Source: Mycolicibacterium brisbanense
GTDB lineage: Bacteria; Actinomycetota; Actinomycetes; Mycobacteriales; Mycobacteriaceae
Assembly (NCBI RefSeq): GCF_001570425.1
Contig: NZ_BCSX01000007.1
Span: forward strand, 99,539 to 163,538
Length of the DNA: 64,000 nucleotides
Reading direction: 5' to 3'
The position numbers were made by a program, and so were the translations under genes. Within the stretch, counting starts at the first letter, position 1; each line of letters starts with the position of its first letter. The notes under the pieces are model-generated. The model had not been told where the DNA came from. It searched no databases and saw only the letters and a list, made by a program, of their open reading frames with translations. Shown here in pieces: positions 24,170 through 34,025 of the stretch.

Positions 24170-25909
24170 ATGACGGCCTCGTACAACATCGTGGTGATCG
24201 GCGGGGGCGGGGCCGGTCTGCGTGCCGCGATCGCCATCGCCGAAACGGACCCGAAACTGTCGATAGCTATCGTGTCGAAGGTCTATCCGATGCGCAGCCA
24301 CACCGTGTCGGCCGAAGGTGGCGCAGCGGCGGTCATCGGCGCAGACGACACGCTTGACGAGCACGCTTACGACACAATCTCCGGTGGCGACTGGCTCTGT
24401 GATCAGGATGCGGTGGAGGCGTTCGTCGCCGAAGCGCCCCGCGAGCTGCTACAGCTCGAACACTGGGGCTGCCCGTGGAGCCGCACCGACGACGGGCACG
24501 TCGCGGTGCGGGCGTTCGGCGGCATGCGCAAACTCCGTACCTGGTTTGCCGCCGACAAGACGGGATTTCACCTGTTGCACACCCTGTTTCAGAGGGTGCT
24601 GAGTTATCCGGACATCGTCCGCTACGACGAGTGGTTCGCCACCACGCTGCTGGTCGACGACGGTGTGGTGCGCGGGCTCGTCGCCATCGAATTGGCCACC
24701 GGCAGAATCGAAACCATCCTCGCCGACGCGGTCGTCATCTGCACCGGCGGGTGCGGACGGGTGTTCCCGTTCACCACCAACGCCAACATCAAGACCGGAG
24801 ACGGCATGGCACTGGCCTTCCGGGCCGGCGCGCCGTTGAAGGACATGGAATTCGTCCAGTACCACCCGACAGGGCTGCCGTTCACCGGGATCCTCATCAC
24901 CGAAGCGGCTCGCGCCGAGGGTGGTTGGCTGCTGAACAAAGACGGCTACCGGTATCTGCAGGACTACGACCTGGGCACCCCGACACCCACACCGAAGCTG
25001 CGCAGCATGGAGCTCGGCCCGCGCGATCGCCTGTCGCAGGCCTTCGTCCACGAGCTCGACAAGGGCCGCACCGTCGAAACCCCTTATGGCCCAGTCGTCT
25101 ACCTCGATCTTCGGCACCTCGGCGCCGAACTCATCGACACCAAGCTGCCCTTCGTCCGGGAACTGTGCCGCGACTACCAGCACGTCGACCCGGTCACCGA
25201 GCTGGTCCCCGTTCGGCCCGTGGTGCACTACATGATGGGCGGCGTACACACCGACATCCACGGTCGCACACCGGTTTCCGGTCTGTACGCCGCAGGCGAG
25301 ACCGCCTGCGTGAGCATCAACGGCGCCAACCGGCTCGGCTCCAACTCCCTTCCCGAACTGCTGGTGTTCGGCGCTCGCGCAGGTCATGCTGCCGCCGAGT
25401 ACGTGGCGCAGGTGCGACCCGGTTCACCCGCGGTGGCCGCCCAGGCCCGCACCGAAGAGCAACGCCTGCAACGGGAACTGCAACGCCACGGCGACGGCGA
25501 CGACCGGATCGCCGACATCCGCACCGAAATGCAAACCGTCCTGGAAACCGCCGCCGGGATCTATCGCGACGGACCGACACTGACCCGGGCCGCCGAACAG
25601 ATCCGGGCCCTGCAGGAACGGTTCGCCGTCGCGGGCCTCGACGACCACAGCCTGACCTTCAACACCGAGCTGACCGGACTACTCGAACTGTCCGGCATGC
25701 TCGACATCGCCCAGACCATCGTCGAATCGGCGTTACACCGCACCGAATCCCGAGGCGCGCACCAACGCACCGACTACCCCGGCCGCAACGACGACCAGTT
25801 CCTGGCGCACAGCCTGATCCACCGCAAGCCCGACGGTTCGGCACGCGTCGACCTGCTGCCGGTCACGATCACGCGCTGGCCGCCGGGCGAGCGCGTGTAC
25901 GGGAGGTGA
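24170..25909 (+). CDS. frdA: fumarate reductase flavoprotein subunit
   Basis: This 579-residue subunit reduces fumarate to succinate, or runs in reverse, on the cytoplasmic face of the membrane. The N-terminal FAD fold [10 protein letters not shown] is followed by [10 protein letters not shown], in which His44 is the covalent FAD attachment residue. [21 protein letters not shown] forms part of the active site, and [16 protein letters not shown] is the second FAD motif. The sequence closely resembles M. tuberculosis FrdA throughout, including the [11 protein letters not shown]-terminus. The ATG at 24170 has only a weak upstream purine tract. It heads a compact frdABCD operon. The four-subunit arrangement with two small anchors separates it from the mycobacterial succinate dehydrogenases. 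Confidence 0.97.
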   Translation: MTASYNIVVIGGGGAGLRAAIAIAETDPKLSIAIVSKVYPMRSHTVSAEGGAAAVIGADDTLDEHAYDTISGGDWLCDQDAVEAFVAEAPRELLQLEHWGCPWSRTDDGHVAVRAFGGMRKLRTWFAADKTGFHLLHTLFQRVLSYPDIVRYDEWFATTLLVDDGVVRGLVAIELATGRIETILADAVVICTGGCGRVFPFTTNANIKTGDGMALAFRAGAPLKDMEFVQYHPTGLPFTGILITEAARAEGGWLLNKDGYRYLQDYDLGTPTPTPKLRSMELGPRDRLSQAFVHELDKGRTVETPYGPVVYLDLRHLGAELIDTKLPFVRELCRDYQHVDPVTELVPVRPVVHYMMGGVHTDIHGRTPVSGLYAAGETACVSINGANRLGSNSLPELLVFGARAGHAAAEYVAQVRPGSPAVAAQARTEEQRLQRELQRHGDGDDRIADIRTEMQTVLETAAGIYRDGPTLTRAAEQIRALQERFAVAGLDDHSLTFNTELTGLLELSGMLDIAQTIVESALHRTESRGAHQRTDYPGRNDDQFLAHSLIHRKPDGSARVDLLPVTITRWPPGERVYGR

Positions 25910-25915
25910 GATGAC

Positions 25916-26665
25916 ATGACCGAGACGACTACGGACCGAATTGTCATGGAGGTGGCTCGCTATCGGCCGGGCACCGATACCAAACCCGTGTTGCAGTCGT
26001 ACGAGGTTCCGGTCACGCGGGAATGGGCGGTGCTCGACGGGCTCAACTACATCAAGGACCGCTTGGACGGGACGCTGAGCTTCCGGTGGTCGTGCCGCAT
26101 GGGCATCTGCGGCAGTTGCGGCATGACCATCAACGGCGATCCCAAGCTGGCCTGCGCGACCTTCCTCGTCGACTATCTGCCCGGCCCGGTCCGGGTGGAA
26201 CCCATGCGCAACTTCCCGGTGATCCGCGATCTTGTGGTCGACATCAGCGATTTCATGACCAAGTTGCCCAAGGTGAAACCGTGGATCATCCGCGACGACC
26301 AGCCACCGGACGGCGAATACCTGCAGACGCGGGAGGAGATGGCCGAGTACAAGCAATTCAGCATGTGCATCAACTGCATGCTGTGTTACTCGGCATGCCC
26401 GGTGTATGCATTGGATCCGGTGTTCCTCGGCCCCGCCGCGATAGCGCTCGGCCAGCGTTACAACCTCGACTCCCGCGATGACGGTGCGGCAGAGCGGGCC
26501 GACGTGCTGGCCGCCGCGGACGGGGCGTGGGCGTGCACGTACGTCGGCGAATGCTCCACGGCCTGCCCCAAAGGGGTCGATCCGGCGGGCGCCATCCAGC
26601 GCTACAAGCTCACCGCGGCAACACATTCCGTGAGAGATCTGGTATTGCCCCGGGGTGCCCGATGA
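25916..26665 (+). CDS. frdB: fumarate reductase iron-sulfur subunit
   Basis: This 249-residue subunit relays electrons between the membrane quinol site and FrdA. The [2Fe-2S] ligands are visible in [11 protein letters not shown] and the later Cys of KLAC, in the N-terminal ferredoxin domain. [14 protein letters not shown] and [11 protein letters not shown] supply the [4Fe-4S] and [3Fe-4S] ligands in the C-terminal helical domain. A GAGGTGAGA Shine-Dalgarno precedes the ATG at 25916, and only 6 nt separate it from frdA. The stop overlaps the frdC start (ATGA). All expected cysteines are present, so it appears intact. Confidence 0.97.
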   Translation: MTETTTDRIVMEVARYRPGTDTKPVLQSYEVPVTREWAVLDGLNYIKDRLDGTLSFRWSCRMGICGSCGMTINGDPKLACATFLVDYLPGPVRVEPMRNFPVIRDLVVDISDFMTKLPKVKPWIIRDDQPPDGEYLQTREEMAEYKQFSMCINCMLCYSACPVYALDPVFLGPAAIALGQRYNLDSRDDGAAERADVLAAADGAWACTYVGECSTACPKGVDPAGAIQRYKLTAATHSVRDLVLPRGAR

Positions 26666-27042
26666 CGACGAGTGCCTACCACCAGCCGGTGCCGCGGTTC
26701 TGGTGGGCAAAACGCCGGTCCTATCTGCTGTTCATGCTGCGTGAGCTCAGCTGCGTGGCTGTCGCGTGGACCGTCGTGTTCGTGCTGATCGGGGTGGCCG
26801 CCATCGGCCGCGGGGACTACCGAGGTTTCCTGGACTTCTCCGCGCACCCGGCCGTCGTGCTGGTCAATATCGTCGCCCTGGCTTTTCTCCTGCTGCATGC
26901 CGTCACCTGGTTCGGACTGGCCCCGCGCGCGATGGTGATCCACCTGGGCGGCCGCCGCGTCCCGTCGAGCACGGTGCTGGCCGGTCACTACGCCGCCTGG
27001 CTGGTGGTGTCGGCCGTCATCGTCTGGCTGGTGCTGTCATGA
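26662..27042 (+). CDS. frdC: fumarate reductase membrane anchor subunit C
   Basis: This 126-residue integral membrane protein anchors FrdAB and helps bind menaquinol. Three hydrophobic helices are visible: about residues 30-50 ([18 protein letters not shown]), 64-87 ([21 protein letters not shown]) and 106-125 ([10 protein letters not shown] region to WLVLS). The N-terminal [17 protein letters not shown] is typical of FrdC, and the length equals that of the M. tuberculosis protein. The ATG overlaps the frdB stop. It overlaps frdD by 4 nt. Assignment rests on size, topology and gene order as much as on sequence. Confidence 0.93.
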   Translation: MTTSAYHQPVPRFWWAKRRSYLLFMLRELSCVAVAWTVVFVLIGVAAIGRGDYRGFLDFSAHPAVVLVNIVALAFLLLHAVTWFGLAPRAMVIHLGGRRVPSSTVLAGHYAAWLVVSAVIVWLVLS

Positions 27043-27395
27043 AGGCGGCCCCGCGCCGCACGCCCGAGCCGTACTTCTGGCTGCTGTTCTCCGCAGGCGG
27101 CATGGCGGCCGCGCTCGTGTTGCCGATCCTGTTGTTGCTGTTCGGCGTGCTGGTGCCGCTCGGCGTAGTTGATCTCGATGCCGCGCACCTGACGGCCGTG
27201 GTGCGCAATCCGCTGACCAGGATCGTGTTGGCCGGCGTCTGCGTGCTGGCGCTGTTCCACGCTGCGCACCGGTTCCGCTTCACCGTGGAACACGGGTTGC
27301 AGCTGGGCCGGTTCGACCGCGCGATCGCGGTGTGTTGTTACGGCGCAGCGGCTTTGGGCTCGCTGGCTGCGCTCTGGATTGTGCTCACGACATAG
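27039..27395 (+). CDS. frdD: fumarate reductase membrane anchor subunit D
   Basis: This 118-residue membrane protein is the second quinone-binding anchor of the FrdABCD complex. TM segments lie at about 14-42 (WLLFSAGGMAAALVLPILLL onward), 61-78 (IVLAGVCVLALFHAAHRF) and 95-116 (IAVCCYGAAALGSLAALWIV). The His pair in FHAAHRFRF lies where FrdD proteins carry quinone-site residues. It starts in an ATGA overlap with frdC and ends the operon. A long stem-loop begins 3 nt after its stop and probably terminates transcription. Confidence 0.93.
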   Translation: MKAAPRRTPEPYFWLLFSAGGMAAALVLPILLLLFGVLVPLGVVDLDAAHLTAVVRNPLTRIVLAGVCVLALFHAAHRFRFTVEHGLQLGRFDRAIAVCCYGAAALGSLAALWIVLTT

Positions 27396-27397
27396 CG

Positions 27398-27454
27398 CGA
27401 GCAGGCACGCAGGTACCGCAACACCGGCGTGTCGGGGACCTGCGTGTCTGCTCG
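27398..27454. terminator. long stem-loop between convergent genes (repeat family copy A)
   Basis: The 17-nt arms CGAGCAGGCACGCAGGT (27398-27414) and ACCTGCGTGTCTGCTCG (27438-27454) pair with one G:T. The loop contains GGCGTGTCGGGG. The element fills the 69-nt gap between frdD and the convergent START/SRPBCC-type gene. The same arm and loop words recur at 44650-44714 and 51882-51942. It probably acts as a bidirectional terminator. Confidence 0.75.
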
Positions 27455-27464
27455 GCGGGGAACT

Positions 27465-27911
27465 TTAGGGGGCGTACAGAGCCTTGAACTTGTTCAGGGA
27501 CTCTTGAATGTCACCCTTGAGGGCCGCCGCCACCACCATGCCGATGGGGCCGAACAGCGCCGGACCACCGAGATGCACGTCGAACGTGACGCTGGCGCCG
27601 TCACCACCGTCGACCGGCGCAGGCTTGATCTTGCCGATCAGCTTGACCTTGACCCCGCCCCGGCCGTCACCGTTGAGGGTCAGAGACTGCGGCGGCTTGT
27701 AGTTGACGAGCGTCCACTGGACGCGGTTCAACATGCCCTTGACCTCGACGATCGAGTCGATGACGGTGCCTTTTTCCAGGGTCTCCGGCAGCTTCGACCG
27801 CCACGCCCGGTGAATGCTCAACCACTCGTCATACCGGGACAGATCGGAGGCGTACTCCCACGCCTTCTCGGGTGGGAGTGGAACATCAATGGAGACAGAC
27901 AGTTTCGCCAT
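27465..27911 (-). CDS. SRPBCC/START-like protein, Rv0910-type toxin
   Basis: This 148-residue protein begins MAKLSVSIDVPLPPEKAWEY, the start of a polyketide-cyclase/SRPBCC fold, with DLSRYDEWLSIHRAW and a C-terminal LKGDIQESLNKFKALY helix. It corresponds by position and length to M. tuberculosis Rv0910, described as the toxin of a type II pair with Rv0909. The partner gene lies 3 nt upstream. The fold forms a hydrophobic ligand pocket, and how such a protein would be toxic is not evident from sequence. A role as a lipid- or small-ligand-binding protein is an equally plausible description. Neighbouring ctpE supports the orthology. Confidence 0.85.
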   Translation of the reverse strand: MAKLSVSIDVPLPPEKAWEYASDLSRYDEWLSIHRAWRSKLPETLEKGTVIDSIVEVKGMLNRVQWTLVNYKPPQSLTLNGDGRGGVKVKLIGKIKPAPVDGGDGASVTFDVHLGGPALFGPIGMVVAAALKGDIQESLNKFKALYAP

Positions 27912-27914
27912 AGG

Positions 27915-28094
27915 TTATTGCGTCGGTTCGTCCTTGTGGATGGCGTTCTTGGCGGCATCCTGTGCCTTGTCCACAACGCCCGAGAATTTGCCCTCGGTCT
28001 TCTCGTCGACCATATCGCCTGCCTTGTCGATCGCGGCGTCCACCTTGTCGGCGTTCTGCGCCAGCAGATCCTTGGCCTTGTCCAGGAAACTCAT
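27915..28094 (-). CDS. Rv0909/MT0933-type small antitoxin
   Basis: This 59-residue open frame encodes a charged, probably helical protein: MSFLDKAKDLLAQNADKVD, then AAIDKAGDMVDEKTEGKF and VVDKAQDAAKNAI. The repeated DKA elements are typical of the MT0933-like antitoxin family. Its length matches my recollection of Rv0909. AGGGTGGGC lies upstream of the ATG at 28094. Its TAA is 3 nt from the start of the Rv0910-like gene, as expected for a co-translated pair. ctpE lies upstream, as in M. tuberculosis. Whether the pair really acts as a toxin-antitoxin in this organism is untested. Confidence 0.85.
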   Translation of the reverse strand: MSFLDKAKDLLAQNADKVDAAIDKAGDMVDEKTEGKFSGVVDKAQDAAKNAIHKDEPTQ

Positions 28095-28165
28095 GTGCCC
28101 ACCCTATCGCTTGAGATTCGGCTGAAACGCGGCACGCATTTCGTTGCCAGTCTGCCGCGTCTCAG

Positions 28166-30541
28166 CTATCTCCACAAGCGACGCTGTTCACCCAGCACAA
28201 CGCCCTGTACCCACCACAGCACCTCGATGATCCCGGCACCGATGAGACCGATTCCGAGTGCCACCGAGGTGACCTCAAGATTGGACGGATCCAGCATGAA
28301 CAGGCGCTGGGCCAGCGGCAACGAGAAGATCACCACGTAGGCCAGGCCGGACACCACGACGAGCGCCACGCGCCACCACTGATACGGCCGAGCCACCACC
28401 GAGAGCACCCAAAGCGAGGACACCAGCAACGTGATCAGCGCCGCGGTGGACGCCTGCATCTGCTCGGTTTCCCCCGCCTCGTGCCCCGGGTAGGCGATCA
28501 GATACGAGACAAAGGTGGCTATCCCTACCACGAGCCCCGACGGCAGGGCCGCGGTCATGACGCGGCGCACGAATCCGGGGTGCGCCCGCTCGGTGTTGGG
28601 CGCCAGCGACAGGATGAACGCCGGGATGCCGATGGTGAACCAGGCCGCGATGGTGACGTGGATCGGCTGGAACGGAAACAGCAGCGGATCGGTGCCGAAG
28701 AACCGCGACGACAACCCGGCGCACGCCACCAGGATGGCCAGCAGCACCGAGTAGACCGTCTTGGTCAAGAATAGGTTCGACACCCGCTCGATGTTGCCGA
28801 TCACCCGGCGGCCCTCACCGACCACATAGGGCAGCGTCGCGAACTTGTTGTCCAGCAGCACGATCTGCGCCACGGCCCGCGACGCCGAGCTGCCCGAGCC
28901 CATCGCGACGCCGATGTCGGCGTCCTTGAGCGCGAGCACGTCGTTGACACCATCGCCGGTCATCGCGACGTTGTGGCCGCGGGACTGCAGGGCATGCACC
29001 ATCGCGCGCTTCTGATCGGGCCGCACCCGGCCGAATGTCGTGTACTCCTCGAGCGTGTCGGCCAGCTTCTCGGGTTCCTCGGGAAGCCGGCGGGCATCCA
29101 TGGTCTCGCCGTGCAGGCCGAGCGTGGCGGCCACCGCGCCCACCGACACTGCGTTGTCCCCGGAGATCACCTTGACCGTGACATGTTGAGAGGCAAAGTA
29201 TTCCAGCGTGTCGCGGGCGTCCGGCCGCACGCGCTGCTCCAGCACCACCAGTGCGGCCGGGGTGACCTTCCCGGGGGCGCGAGCGTCGTCCACCGGCAGG
29301 TCCGACGACCCGACGAGCAACACGCGCAGGCCCTGCGCACCGATGGCCTCGGCTTCCTCGGCGACCGGAGAAGCCGGGTCCAGCAACACATCCGGTGCGC
29401 CGATGACCCAGTTCCCGTGCTCACCGTAGGACGAACCGCTCCATTTGGTGGCCGACTTGAACGGTGCCGTCGCGGTGGCTGTCCACCCCGGGGGCATTCG
29501 GTACGCCTCACCGATGGCGGCCATGCTGGCGTTGGGCCGTGCGTCGTCGGCGGCGAGCTGGGCCAGCACCTGTGCCACGTCATCGGTTCCGAGGGTCTTC
29601 AGATCGCTGACCCGCATACCGTTCTCGGTCAGCGTCCCGGTCTTGTCGGCGCACACCACGTCAACCCGGGCCAGCCCCTCGATGGCGGGCAGCTCGTTGA
29701 CCAGACACTGTCGCCGGCCCAACCGCACCACACCGACCGCGAACGCGATCGAGGTCATCAGCACCAGGCCCTCCGGGACCATCGGCACCAGCGCACCGAC
29801 CATGCGCAGGATCGCGTCTTGCCAGTCGGCGCGGGTGGTGAACAACTGCGTGTAGATGGTCAACAGCCCCGCGGGCACCAACAGATAGGTGATGAACTGC
29901 AGGATCTTGTTGATGCCGTTGCGCAGTTCGGATTTGACCAGGGTGAACTTGGACGCCTCTTCGGCGAGCTTGGCGGCATAGGCCTCACGCCCGACCTTGG
30001 TGGCCCGGTAGGCGCCACTGCCGGCCACCACGAAGCTGCCCGACATCACCGCGTCGCCGACCCGCTTGACGATCGGGTCGGCCTCGCCGGTGAGCAGGGA
30101 CTCGTCGACCTCGAGATTGGCCTCTTCGAGCACCTCGCCGTCGACCACGATCTGATCACCCGGCCCCAATTCGATGATGTCGTCGAGCACGACCTCGCTG
30201 GGCGCCATGGGCGTGCTTCCGGATTGCCTGCGCACCTTGGGTTTCGCCTGGCCGACGATGGCCAGCTTGTCCAGAGTCTGCTTGGCCCGCAGCTCCTGGA
30301 TGATGCCGATGGCGCTGTTGGCGATGATCAACAAGCCGAACGCGCCGTTGATCACCGAACCCGTGGACAGCACGATGAGGAACAGCACACCGAGGATGGC
30401 GTTGATGCGCGTGAAGACGTTGCCCCGCACGATCTCCGAGACACTGCGCGCGGCGCGGGTCGGAACGTCGTTGGTCTTGCCTTCGGCGACTCGCTGGGCG
30501 ACTTCGGCATCGGTCAGCCCGGCGGCTGTCATCGTCGTCAT
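28166..30541 (-). CDS. ctpE: P-type cation-transporting ATPase CtpE
   Basis: This 791-residue P-type ATPase has the phosphorylation motif [12 protein letters not shown]. It also has the actuator loop [11 protein letters not shown], the hinge [21 protein letters not shown] and about ten predicted membrane helices (two plus two before the P-domain, the rest C-terminal). Position between the Rv0909-like gene and the Rv0907-like lipoprotein gene identifies it as CtpE, reported as a calcium importer in mycobacteria. The ATG at 30541 overlaps the preceding stop by 4 nt; an in-frame ATG three codons later is possible. No N-terminal heavy-metal-binding domain or CPC motif is present, which argues against copper or zinc transport. 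Confidence 0.95.
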   Translation of the reverse strand: MTTMTAAGLTDAEVAQRVAEGKTNDVPTRAARSVSEIVRGNVFTRINAILGVLFLIVLSTGSVINGAFGLLIIANSAIGIIQELRAKQTLDKLAIVGQAKPKVRRQSGSTPMAPSEVVLDDIIELGPGDQIVVDGEVLEEANLEVDESLLTGEADPIVKRVGDAVMSGSFVVAGSGAYRATKVGREAYAAKLAEEASKFTLVKSELRNGINKILQFITYLLVPAGLLTIYTQLFTTRADWQDAILRMVGALVPMVPEGLVLMTSIAFAVGVVRLGRRQCLVNELPAIEGLARVDVVCADKTGTLTENGMRVSDLKTLGTDDVAQVLAQLAADDARPNASMAAIGEAYRMPPGWTATATAPFKSATKWSGSSYGEHGNWVIGAPDVLLDPASPVAEEAEAIGAQGLRVLLVGSSDLPVDDARAPGKVTPAALVVLEQRVRPDARDTLEYFASQHVTVKVISGDNAVSVGAVAATLGLHGETMDARRLPEEPEKLADTLEEYTTFGRVRPDQKRAMVHALQSRGHNVAMTGDGVNDVLALKDADIGVAMGSGSSASRAVAQIVLLDNKFATLPYVVGEGRRVIGNIERVSNLFLTKTVYSVLLAILVACAGLSSRFFGTDPLLFPFQPIHVTIAAWFTIGIPAFILSLAPNTERAHPGFVRRVMTAALPSGLVVGIATFVSYLIAYPGHEAGETEQMQASTAALITLLVSSLWVLSVVARPYQWWRVALVVVSGLAYVVIFSLPLAQRLFMLDPSNLEVTSVALGIGLIGAGIIEVLWWVQGVVLGEQRRLWR

Positions 30542-32109
30542 CGGGTAAAGGTCCCTGTTCTGTCCTCGTCGTAATATTCGAGCGTCAGTTTGTCACCGGC
30601 GAACGTCGCCTTGGAAACCGTTCCGGGCGGGGCGTTCTCGGTGACGAACATGAAGGTGAACACGTCACCGTCCCAATGGTCGAGCGGAACCCACAGCTTG
30701 GACCCGAGCGCCAGCATCAGCTTGCCGTCCACTTCGGTGACCGTGGCGGGGCCCCAGTAGTCGTTGCGGTAGACGCCGGTGTAGGCCGAAAGTGGTTTGG
30801 CGGCAGTGGGATTGGCCGGCGGCTGTTTCCCCAGCAGAGTTCCCTCCGGGGCATCCATCGGTGCGAACGCGTTGGCGTAGAGCTTGCGCCAGTCCTCGCG
30901 GACCTCGCCGAACTGCACCAGGTCGGCGAATTCGGCGGTGAGTGTCTCCGGAATACCCACTGGCGTGGAGTTGGTCAGCGCGACGATGGCGACGTCCGCG
31001 GACGGGATGATGAGGAAGTTGGTGGCCGCGCCGAGGTCGAACCCTCCGGAATGGCTGAGCTGAATACGGGCCGCGGAAGTCGAATTGACGTTGAATCCGT
31101 AGCCGTAGAAGCCGGACCGCATGGCCGGTTCGGTGGCCGGGGCCGAGACCACCTGCGGCGTGACGGCCGGCAACAGCGCCTTCTCGTCGACGATCTGACG
31201 CCCCTCGAAGCTCCCGTTGGCCAACACCATCGTCAGCCAGCGGGCCATGTCGTTGACCGATGAGCTGGCCCCACCGGCCGGCGACTGCGCGTCGGCGTCA
31301 CGCACGTAGTCGGGCTCGTACCGGTCACCGATCCGGATGTGCCCGACGGCCCGGTCCGGCCGGGCTGCGTAATCGGCGAAACGTGAACTCGTCGCATTCA
31401 TCCCGAGCGGGCGGTACAGCACGTCCTGCGACAGGTCCTCCCAGCTCTTGCCCGCGGCGCTGGCGACCGCCTCGGCACCGGCGGTGAAACCGAAGTTGGT
31501 GTAGGCGTACGAGGCCCGAAACGGCGCCAACGGCAGCATGCGCAGCTTGTCGAGCACCGCCCGGCGGTCAAAGCCCAAGTCTTCGAGTCGGTCTCCGGCG
31601 TGATCCGGCAACCCGGATCGGTGGGCGAGCATATCGCCGACGGTGACCAGGCGGGTGGTGGTCGGATCGGACAGCGCGAACCACGGGAGCTTCGAGACAA
31701 TCGGGGTGTCCCAGTTGATCGCGCCGACCCCGACCTGGTGCGCGACGACCGTCGCCGACAGTGACTTGGACAGCGACGCCAGTTGGAACACCGTATCGGC
31801 GTCGACCCGGTTGTCCGGGCCGTCCCCTCTGCGCACATCCCGCACGCCGAAGCCCTTGGCGTACACCGTCTTTCCCCCGTGCACCACGGCCACCGCGAGG
31901 CCGGGTATGCCCGACGAGCGCATGAGCTCGTCGGCGATGCCGTCGAGTTTGCCCACGGCCTTGGCGACAGCGTCGTCCGGCAGCGGCAAAGCCGGCACCA
32001 GCGGGGGCGGCACATCGCTCTGGTGTTGGGCGGGTGGCGTCGACCCGGTGCAGCCGGTGAGCAGCGCCAAACCGAACGCGAGGCCGGCGAACGCGCGAAA
32101 GGTGTTCAC
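30538..32109 (-). CDS. lipoprotein of the serine beta-lactamase/penicillin-binding fold (Rv0907-like)
   Basis: This ~523-residue exported protein starts with a lipoprotein signal: [20 protein letters not shown], with LTGC as lipobox. The catalytic domain shows SLSK (the Ser-x-x-Lys pair) and YTN. The C-terminal ~110 residues form a separate beta-rich domain often fused to class C beta-lactamase-like esterases. It corresponds to Rv0907. I start it at GTG 32109, which gives a clean signal peptide; ATG 32142 would add 11 residues and put a perfect hairpin in the coding region. Function may be esterase, peptidase or beta-lactamase; the fold alone does not decide. It is coupled to ctpE by ATGA. 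Confidence 0.88.
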   Translation of the reverse strand: MNTFRAFAGLAFGLALLTGCTGSTPPAQHQSDVPPPLVPALPLPDDAVAKAVGKLDGIADELMRSSGIPGLAVAVVHGGKTVYAKGFGVRDVRRGDGPDNRVDADTVFQLASLSKSLSATVVAHQVGVGAINWDTPIVSKLPWFALSDPTTTRLVTVGDMLAHRSGLPDHAGDRLEDLGFDRRAVLDKLRMLPLAPFRASYAYTNFGFTAGAEAVASAAGKSWEDLSQDVLYRPLGMNATSSRFADYAARPDRAVGHIRIGDRYEPDYVRDADAQSPAGGASSSVNDMARWLTMVLANGSFEGRQIVDEKALLPAVTPQVVSAPATEPAMRSGFYGYGFNVNSTSAARIQLSHSGGFDLGAATNFLIIPSADVAIVALTNSTPVGIPETLTAEFADLVQFGEVREDWRKLYANAFAPMDAPEGTLLGKQPPANPTAAKPLSAYTGVYRNDYWGPATVTEVDGKLMLALGSKLWVPLDHWDGDVFTFMFVTENAPPGTVSKATFAGDKLTLEYYDEDRTGTFTR

Positions 32110-32120
32110 AGCAGCCGAGT

Positions 32121-32142
32121 ATGCCCGCAAATCTGCGGGCAT
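32121..32142. terminator. perfect 9-bp hairpin between Rv0906-like and Rv0907-like genes
   Basis: ATGCCCGCA, the loop AATC, then TGCGGGCAT form a perfect stem 15 nt after the metallo-hydrolase stop and 12 nt before the lipoprotein GTG. There is no U-tract, so it may be an attenuating or stabilising hairpin rather than a true terminator. Confidence 0.4.
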
Positions 32143-32156
32143 TCGGAGCAATGGCG

Positions 32157-33263
32157 TTACAGCTGCCACCACGGGTCCAGCGCGGGCGACTGGTGATCGA
32201 CCCGCTGGCCCGGCCGTGGCACCGCCACCTGGACCCCCGCCGGATCGGCAGCGGCCAGCAACCGCTGCACCGGCTCGGCCCACGGATGCGGCGCCAGCCG
32301 GAACGTGGCCCAGTGCACCGGCACCAGCAGCCCGGACTCCGTGACGTCCAAGTGCGCGCGCACCGCCTCCTCCGGGTTCATGTGGATGTCCGGCCAGGCC
32401 GGGTGATAGGCCCCGATCGGAAGCAGTGTGAGGTCGAAAGGCCCATGGTCCGAACCGATCTCGGCGAAACTCTTGGTGTAGCCGGTGTCGCCGCCGAAGA
32501 ACGCACGGTGCCGGGGCCCGGCGATCACCCAGGACGCCCACAGCGTGGTGTTGCGGCGCAGCGTTCGGCCCGAGAAGTGCCGGGCGGGCGTGCACACCAG
32601 CGTGAGCTCACCGATGCGATGGCTTTCGTTCCAGTCCAGTTCGACGATGCGTGCCTCCGGGATGCCCCACTTGCGCAGGTGCGCGCCGATCCCGAGCGGC
32701 ACCACGAACGGTGCGCGCTGCGTGCGGGCCAACCCGATGACGGTCTCGATGTCGAGATGGTCGTAGTGGTCGTGGCTGATCAGCACCGCGTCGATGGCCG
32801 GCAGTTCGTCCAGGGCCACGGGCGGTTCATGAAGCCGCTGCGGACCGACGACCCGCGACGGTGAGCAGCGTTGGCTCCAGATCGGATCGGCCAGCACCCG
32901 GTACCCGTCGATCTCGACGAGCACGCTGGAGTGGCCGTACCAGGACACCGCGCACTCCCCCGCGGGCCCGTCGTCCGGGGCGGCCAGCGGGATCGGGCCG
33001 CCGGGCCAGCTGGCGCCCCGCGAGCCGATCATCTCCCGCAGCAGCAGGCGCCGCTCCTCGCGGCCCAGACTGATGCCCGGTGACGCCGGCTCGATGTTGA
33101 CGAACGCGCCGCCGGTGTACTGCGGCGACCGCTGGGCGACCGGGCGGATCGCCCGCGTGCTCGCGCCCACGGCCGCCGAGGTGCCGCTGAGCGCACGCAC
33201 CAGCCAGCCCCCGGCGAGCAGCGAGGCCGACCTGACCCCGAATCGCAGCGCAGCGCGCAGCAC
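32157..33263 (-). CDS. metallo-beta-lactamase-fold hydrolase (Rv0906-like, NAPE-PLD type)
   Basis: This 368-residue protein has the metal-binding motif HDHYDHLD in its centre, GDTGYTKSF and PVHWATFRLA toward the C-terminus, all typical of the NAPE-PLD/UlaG branch of the fold. Such enzymes hydrolyse phosphodiesters or lactones. The N-terminal ~30 residues (ALRFGVRSASLLAGGWLVRAL) are hydrophobic and may anchor the protein. GTG 33263 is chosen because it lies just after the echA6 stop; the longer frame would be a translation of echA6 in another frame. My recollection of Rv0906 is a protein of about the same length. It is co-transcribed with echA6 upstream. Confidence 0.9.
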   Translation of the reverse strand: MLRAALRFGVRSASLLAGGWLVRALSGTSAAVGASTRAIRPVAQRSPQYTGGAFVNIEPASPGISLGREERRLLLREMIGSRGASWPGGPIPLAAPDDGPAGECAVSWYGHSSVLVEIDGYRVLADPIWSQRCSPSRVVGPQRLHEPPVALDELPAIDAVLISHDHYDHLDIETVIGLARTQRAPFVVPLGIGAHLRKWGIPEARIVELDWNESHRIGELTLVCTPARHFSGRTLRRNTTLWASWVIAGPRHRAFFGGDTGYTKSFAEIGSDHGPFDLTLLPIGAYHPAWPDIHMNPEEAVRAHLDVTESGLLVPVHWATFRLAPHPWAEPVQRLLAAADPAGVQVAVPRPGQRVDHQSPALDPWWQL

Positions 33264-33264
33264 C

Positions 33265-33999
33265 TCAGGCCCCGGTGAAGTTCGGCGGCCGCTTCTGCAG
33301 CCGGGCCACCTGCGCCTCGATGACGTCGTTGCTGGACCACGCCTTGTCGAACAGTTCCTTGTGCTCGGGCCACTGGTCCTCGTAGGCACCGTCGTCGTTG
33401 AGCACCCGCTTGGCGTGCTGCAGGGCCAGCGGCGCGAATCCGGCGATCTCGGCGGCCAGGGCCTGCGCGTCGGCCAGCGTGCCGATGCGGTTGGCCATAC
33501 CGGTCTGCAGGGCGGTTTCGGCGGTGAGTTTCTCGGCGGTGAGCAGCATGCCGCGGGCCCGGCCATAGCCGACCAGCGACGTCAACCGGCGGATACTCCA
33601 GTTATCAAGGGCCAGACCATATTTGGCGACGGGAAACTGGAAGTACGCGCTCGGGGCCACCACGCGCAGATCGCAGATCATGGACAAGATCACCCCGGCG
33701 CCGATCGCCGGGCCGTTGATGGCGCCGATGACGGGCACCGGGGTCTTGTCGATCGCGAGGTTCAACGCCAGAGCCTTGTCCGGCAGCTTCTCGGCCATGC
33801 CTGTCGCGTCGGTCAGATCTGCTCCCGAGCTGAACACCGGCCCGGCGCCCGTCAACACGATCGCACGGACATCCTCGGTGGCGGCCTTCTCCACCGCTTC
33901 GCGCAGGCTGTCGACGAGTTCGCAGTTCAGCGCGTTGCGCCGCTCCGGGCGCTGCAGTTCCAGGGTCAGGACATTGCCGTCCCGGGTGACACCAATCAT
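33265..33999 (-). CDS. echA6: EchA6, enoyl-CoA hydratase-fold protein lacking catalytic glutamates
   Basis: This 244-residue crotonase-fold protein has SSGADL for the oxyanion-hole CoA loop. The two positions that hold catalytic Glu in true hydratases are non-acidic: GAGVILSM has Ile104 where GGGCEL is usual, and FQFPVAK has Val124 where QPE is usual. M. tuberculosis EchA6 shows the same loss; it binds acyl-CoA, is linked to FAS-II/mycolic acid synthesis and is a drug target. The ATG at 33999 has a TANNNT hexamer 6 nt upstream and no Shine-Dalgarno, so it appears leaderless. It is divergent from accD3 with a 26-bp gap. Confidence 0.95.
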   Translation of the reverse strand: MIGVTRDGNVLTLELQRPERRNALNCELVDSLREAVEKAATEDVRAIVLTGAGPVFSSGADLTDATGMAEKLPDKALALNLAIDKTPVPVIGAINGPAIGAGVILSMICDLRVVAPSAYFQFPVAKYGLALDNWSIRRLTSLVGYGRARGMLLTAEKLTAETALQTGMANRIGTLADAQALAAEIAGFAPLALQHAKRVLNDDGAYEDQWPEHKELFDKAWSSNDVIEAQVARLQKRPPNFTGA

Positions 34000-34006
34000 G
34001 TCGCCA

Positions 34007-34019
34007 GCCTATATACGCT
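34007..34019. promoter_or_regulatory. overlapping face-to-face -10 elements for echA6 and accD3
   Basis: The 26-bp gap contains AGCCTATATACGCT. Plus-strand TACGCT (34014-34019) ends 6 nt before the accD3 GTG. Minus-strand TAGGCT (34012 down to 34007) ends 7 nt before the echA6 ATG. Both genes would be leaderless and the two promoters share the central TATATA region. Confidence 0.6.
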
Positions 34020-34025
34020 CACCCT

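Noticed and set aside
24475..25914. Long plus-strand open frame (~479 codons) in another frame of frdA
   Set aside because: It is Arg/Pro-rich with no domain, and frdA in the overlapping frame has all catalytic motifs. Long empty frames are common in high-GC DNA.
33265..33566. N-terminal extension of the Rv0906-like hydrolase into echA6
   Set aside because: The added residues are only echA6 in a shifted frame; GTG 33263 directly after the echA6 stop gives the expected family length.
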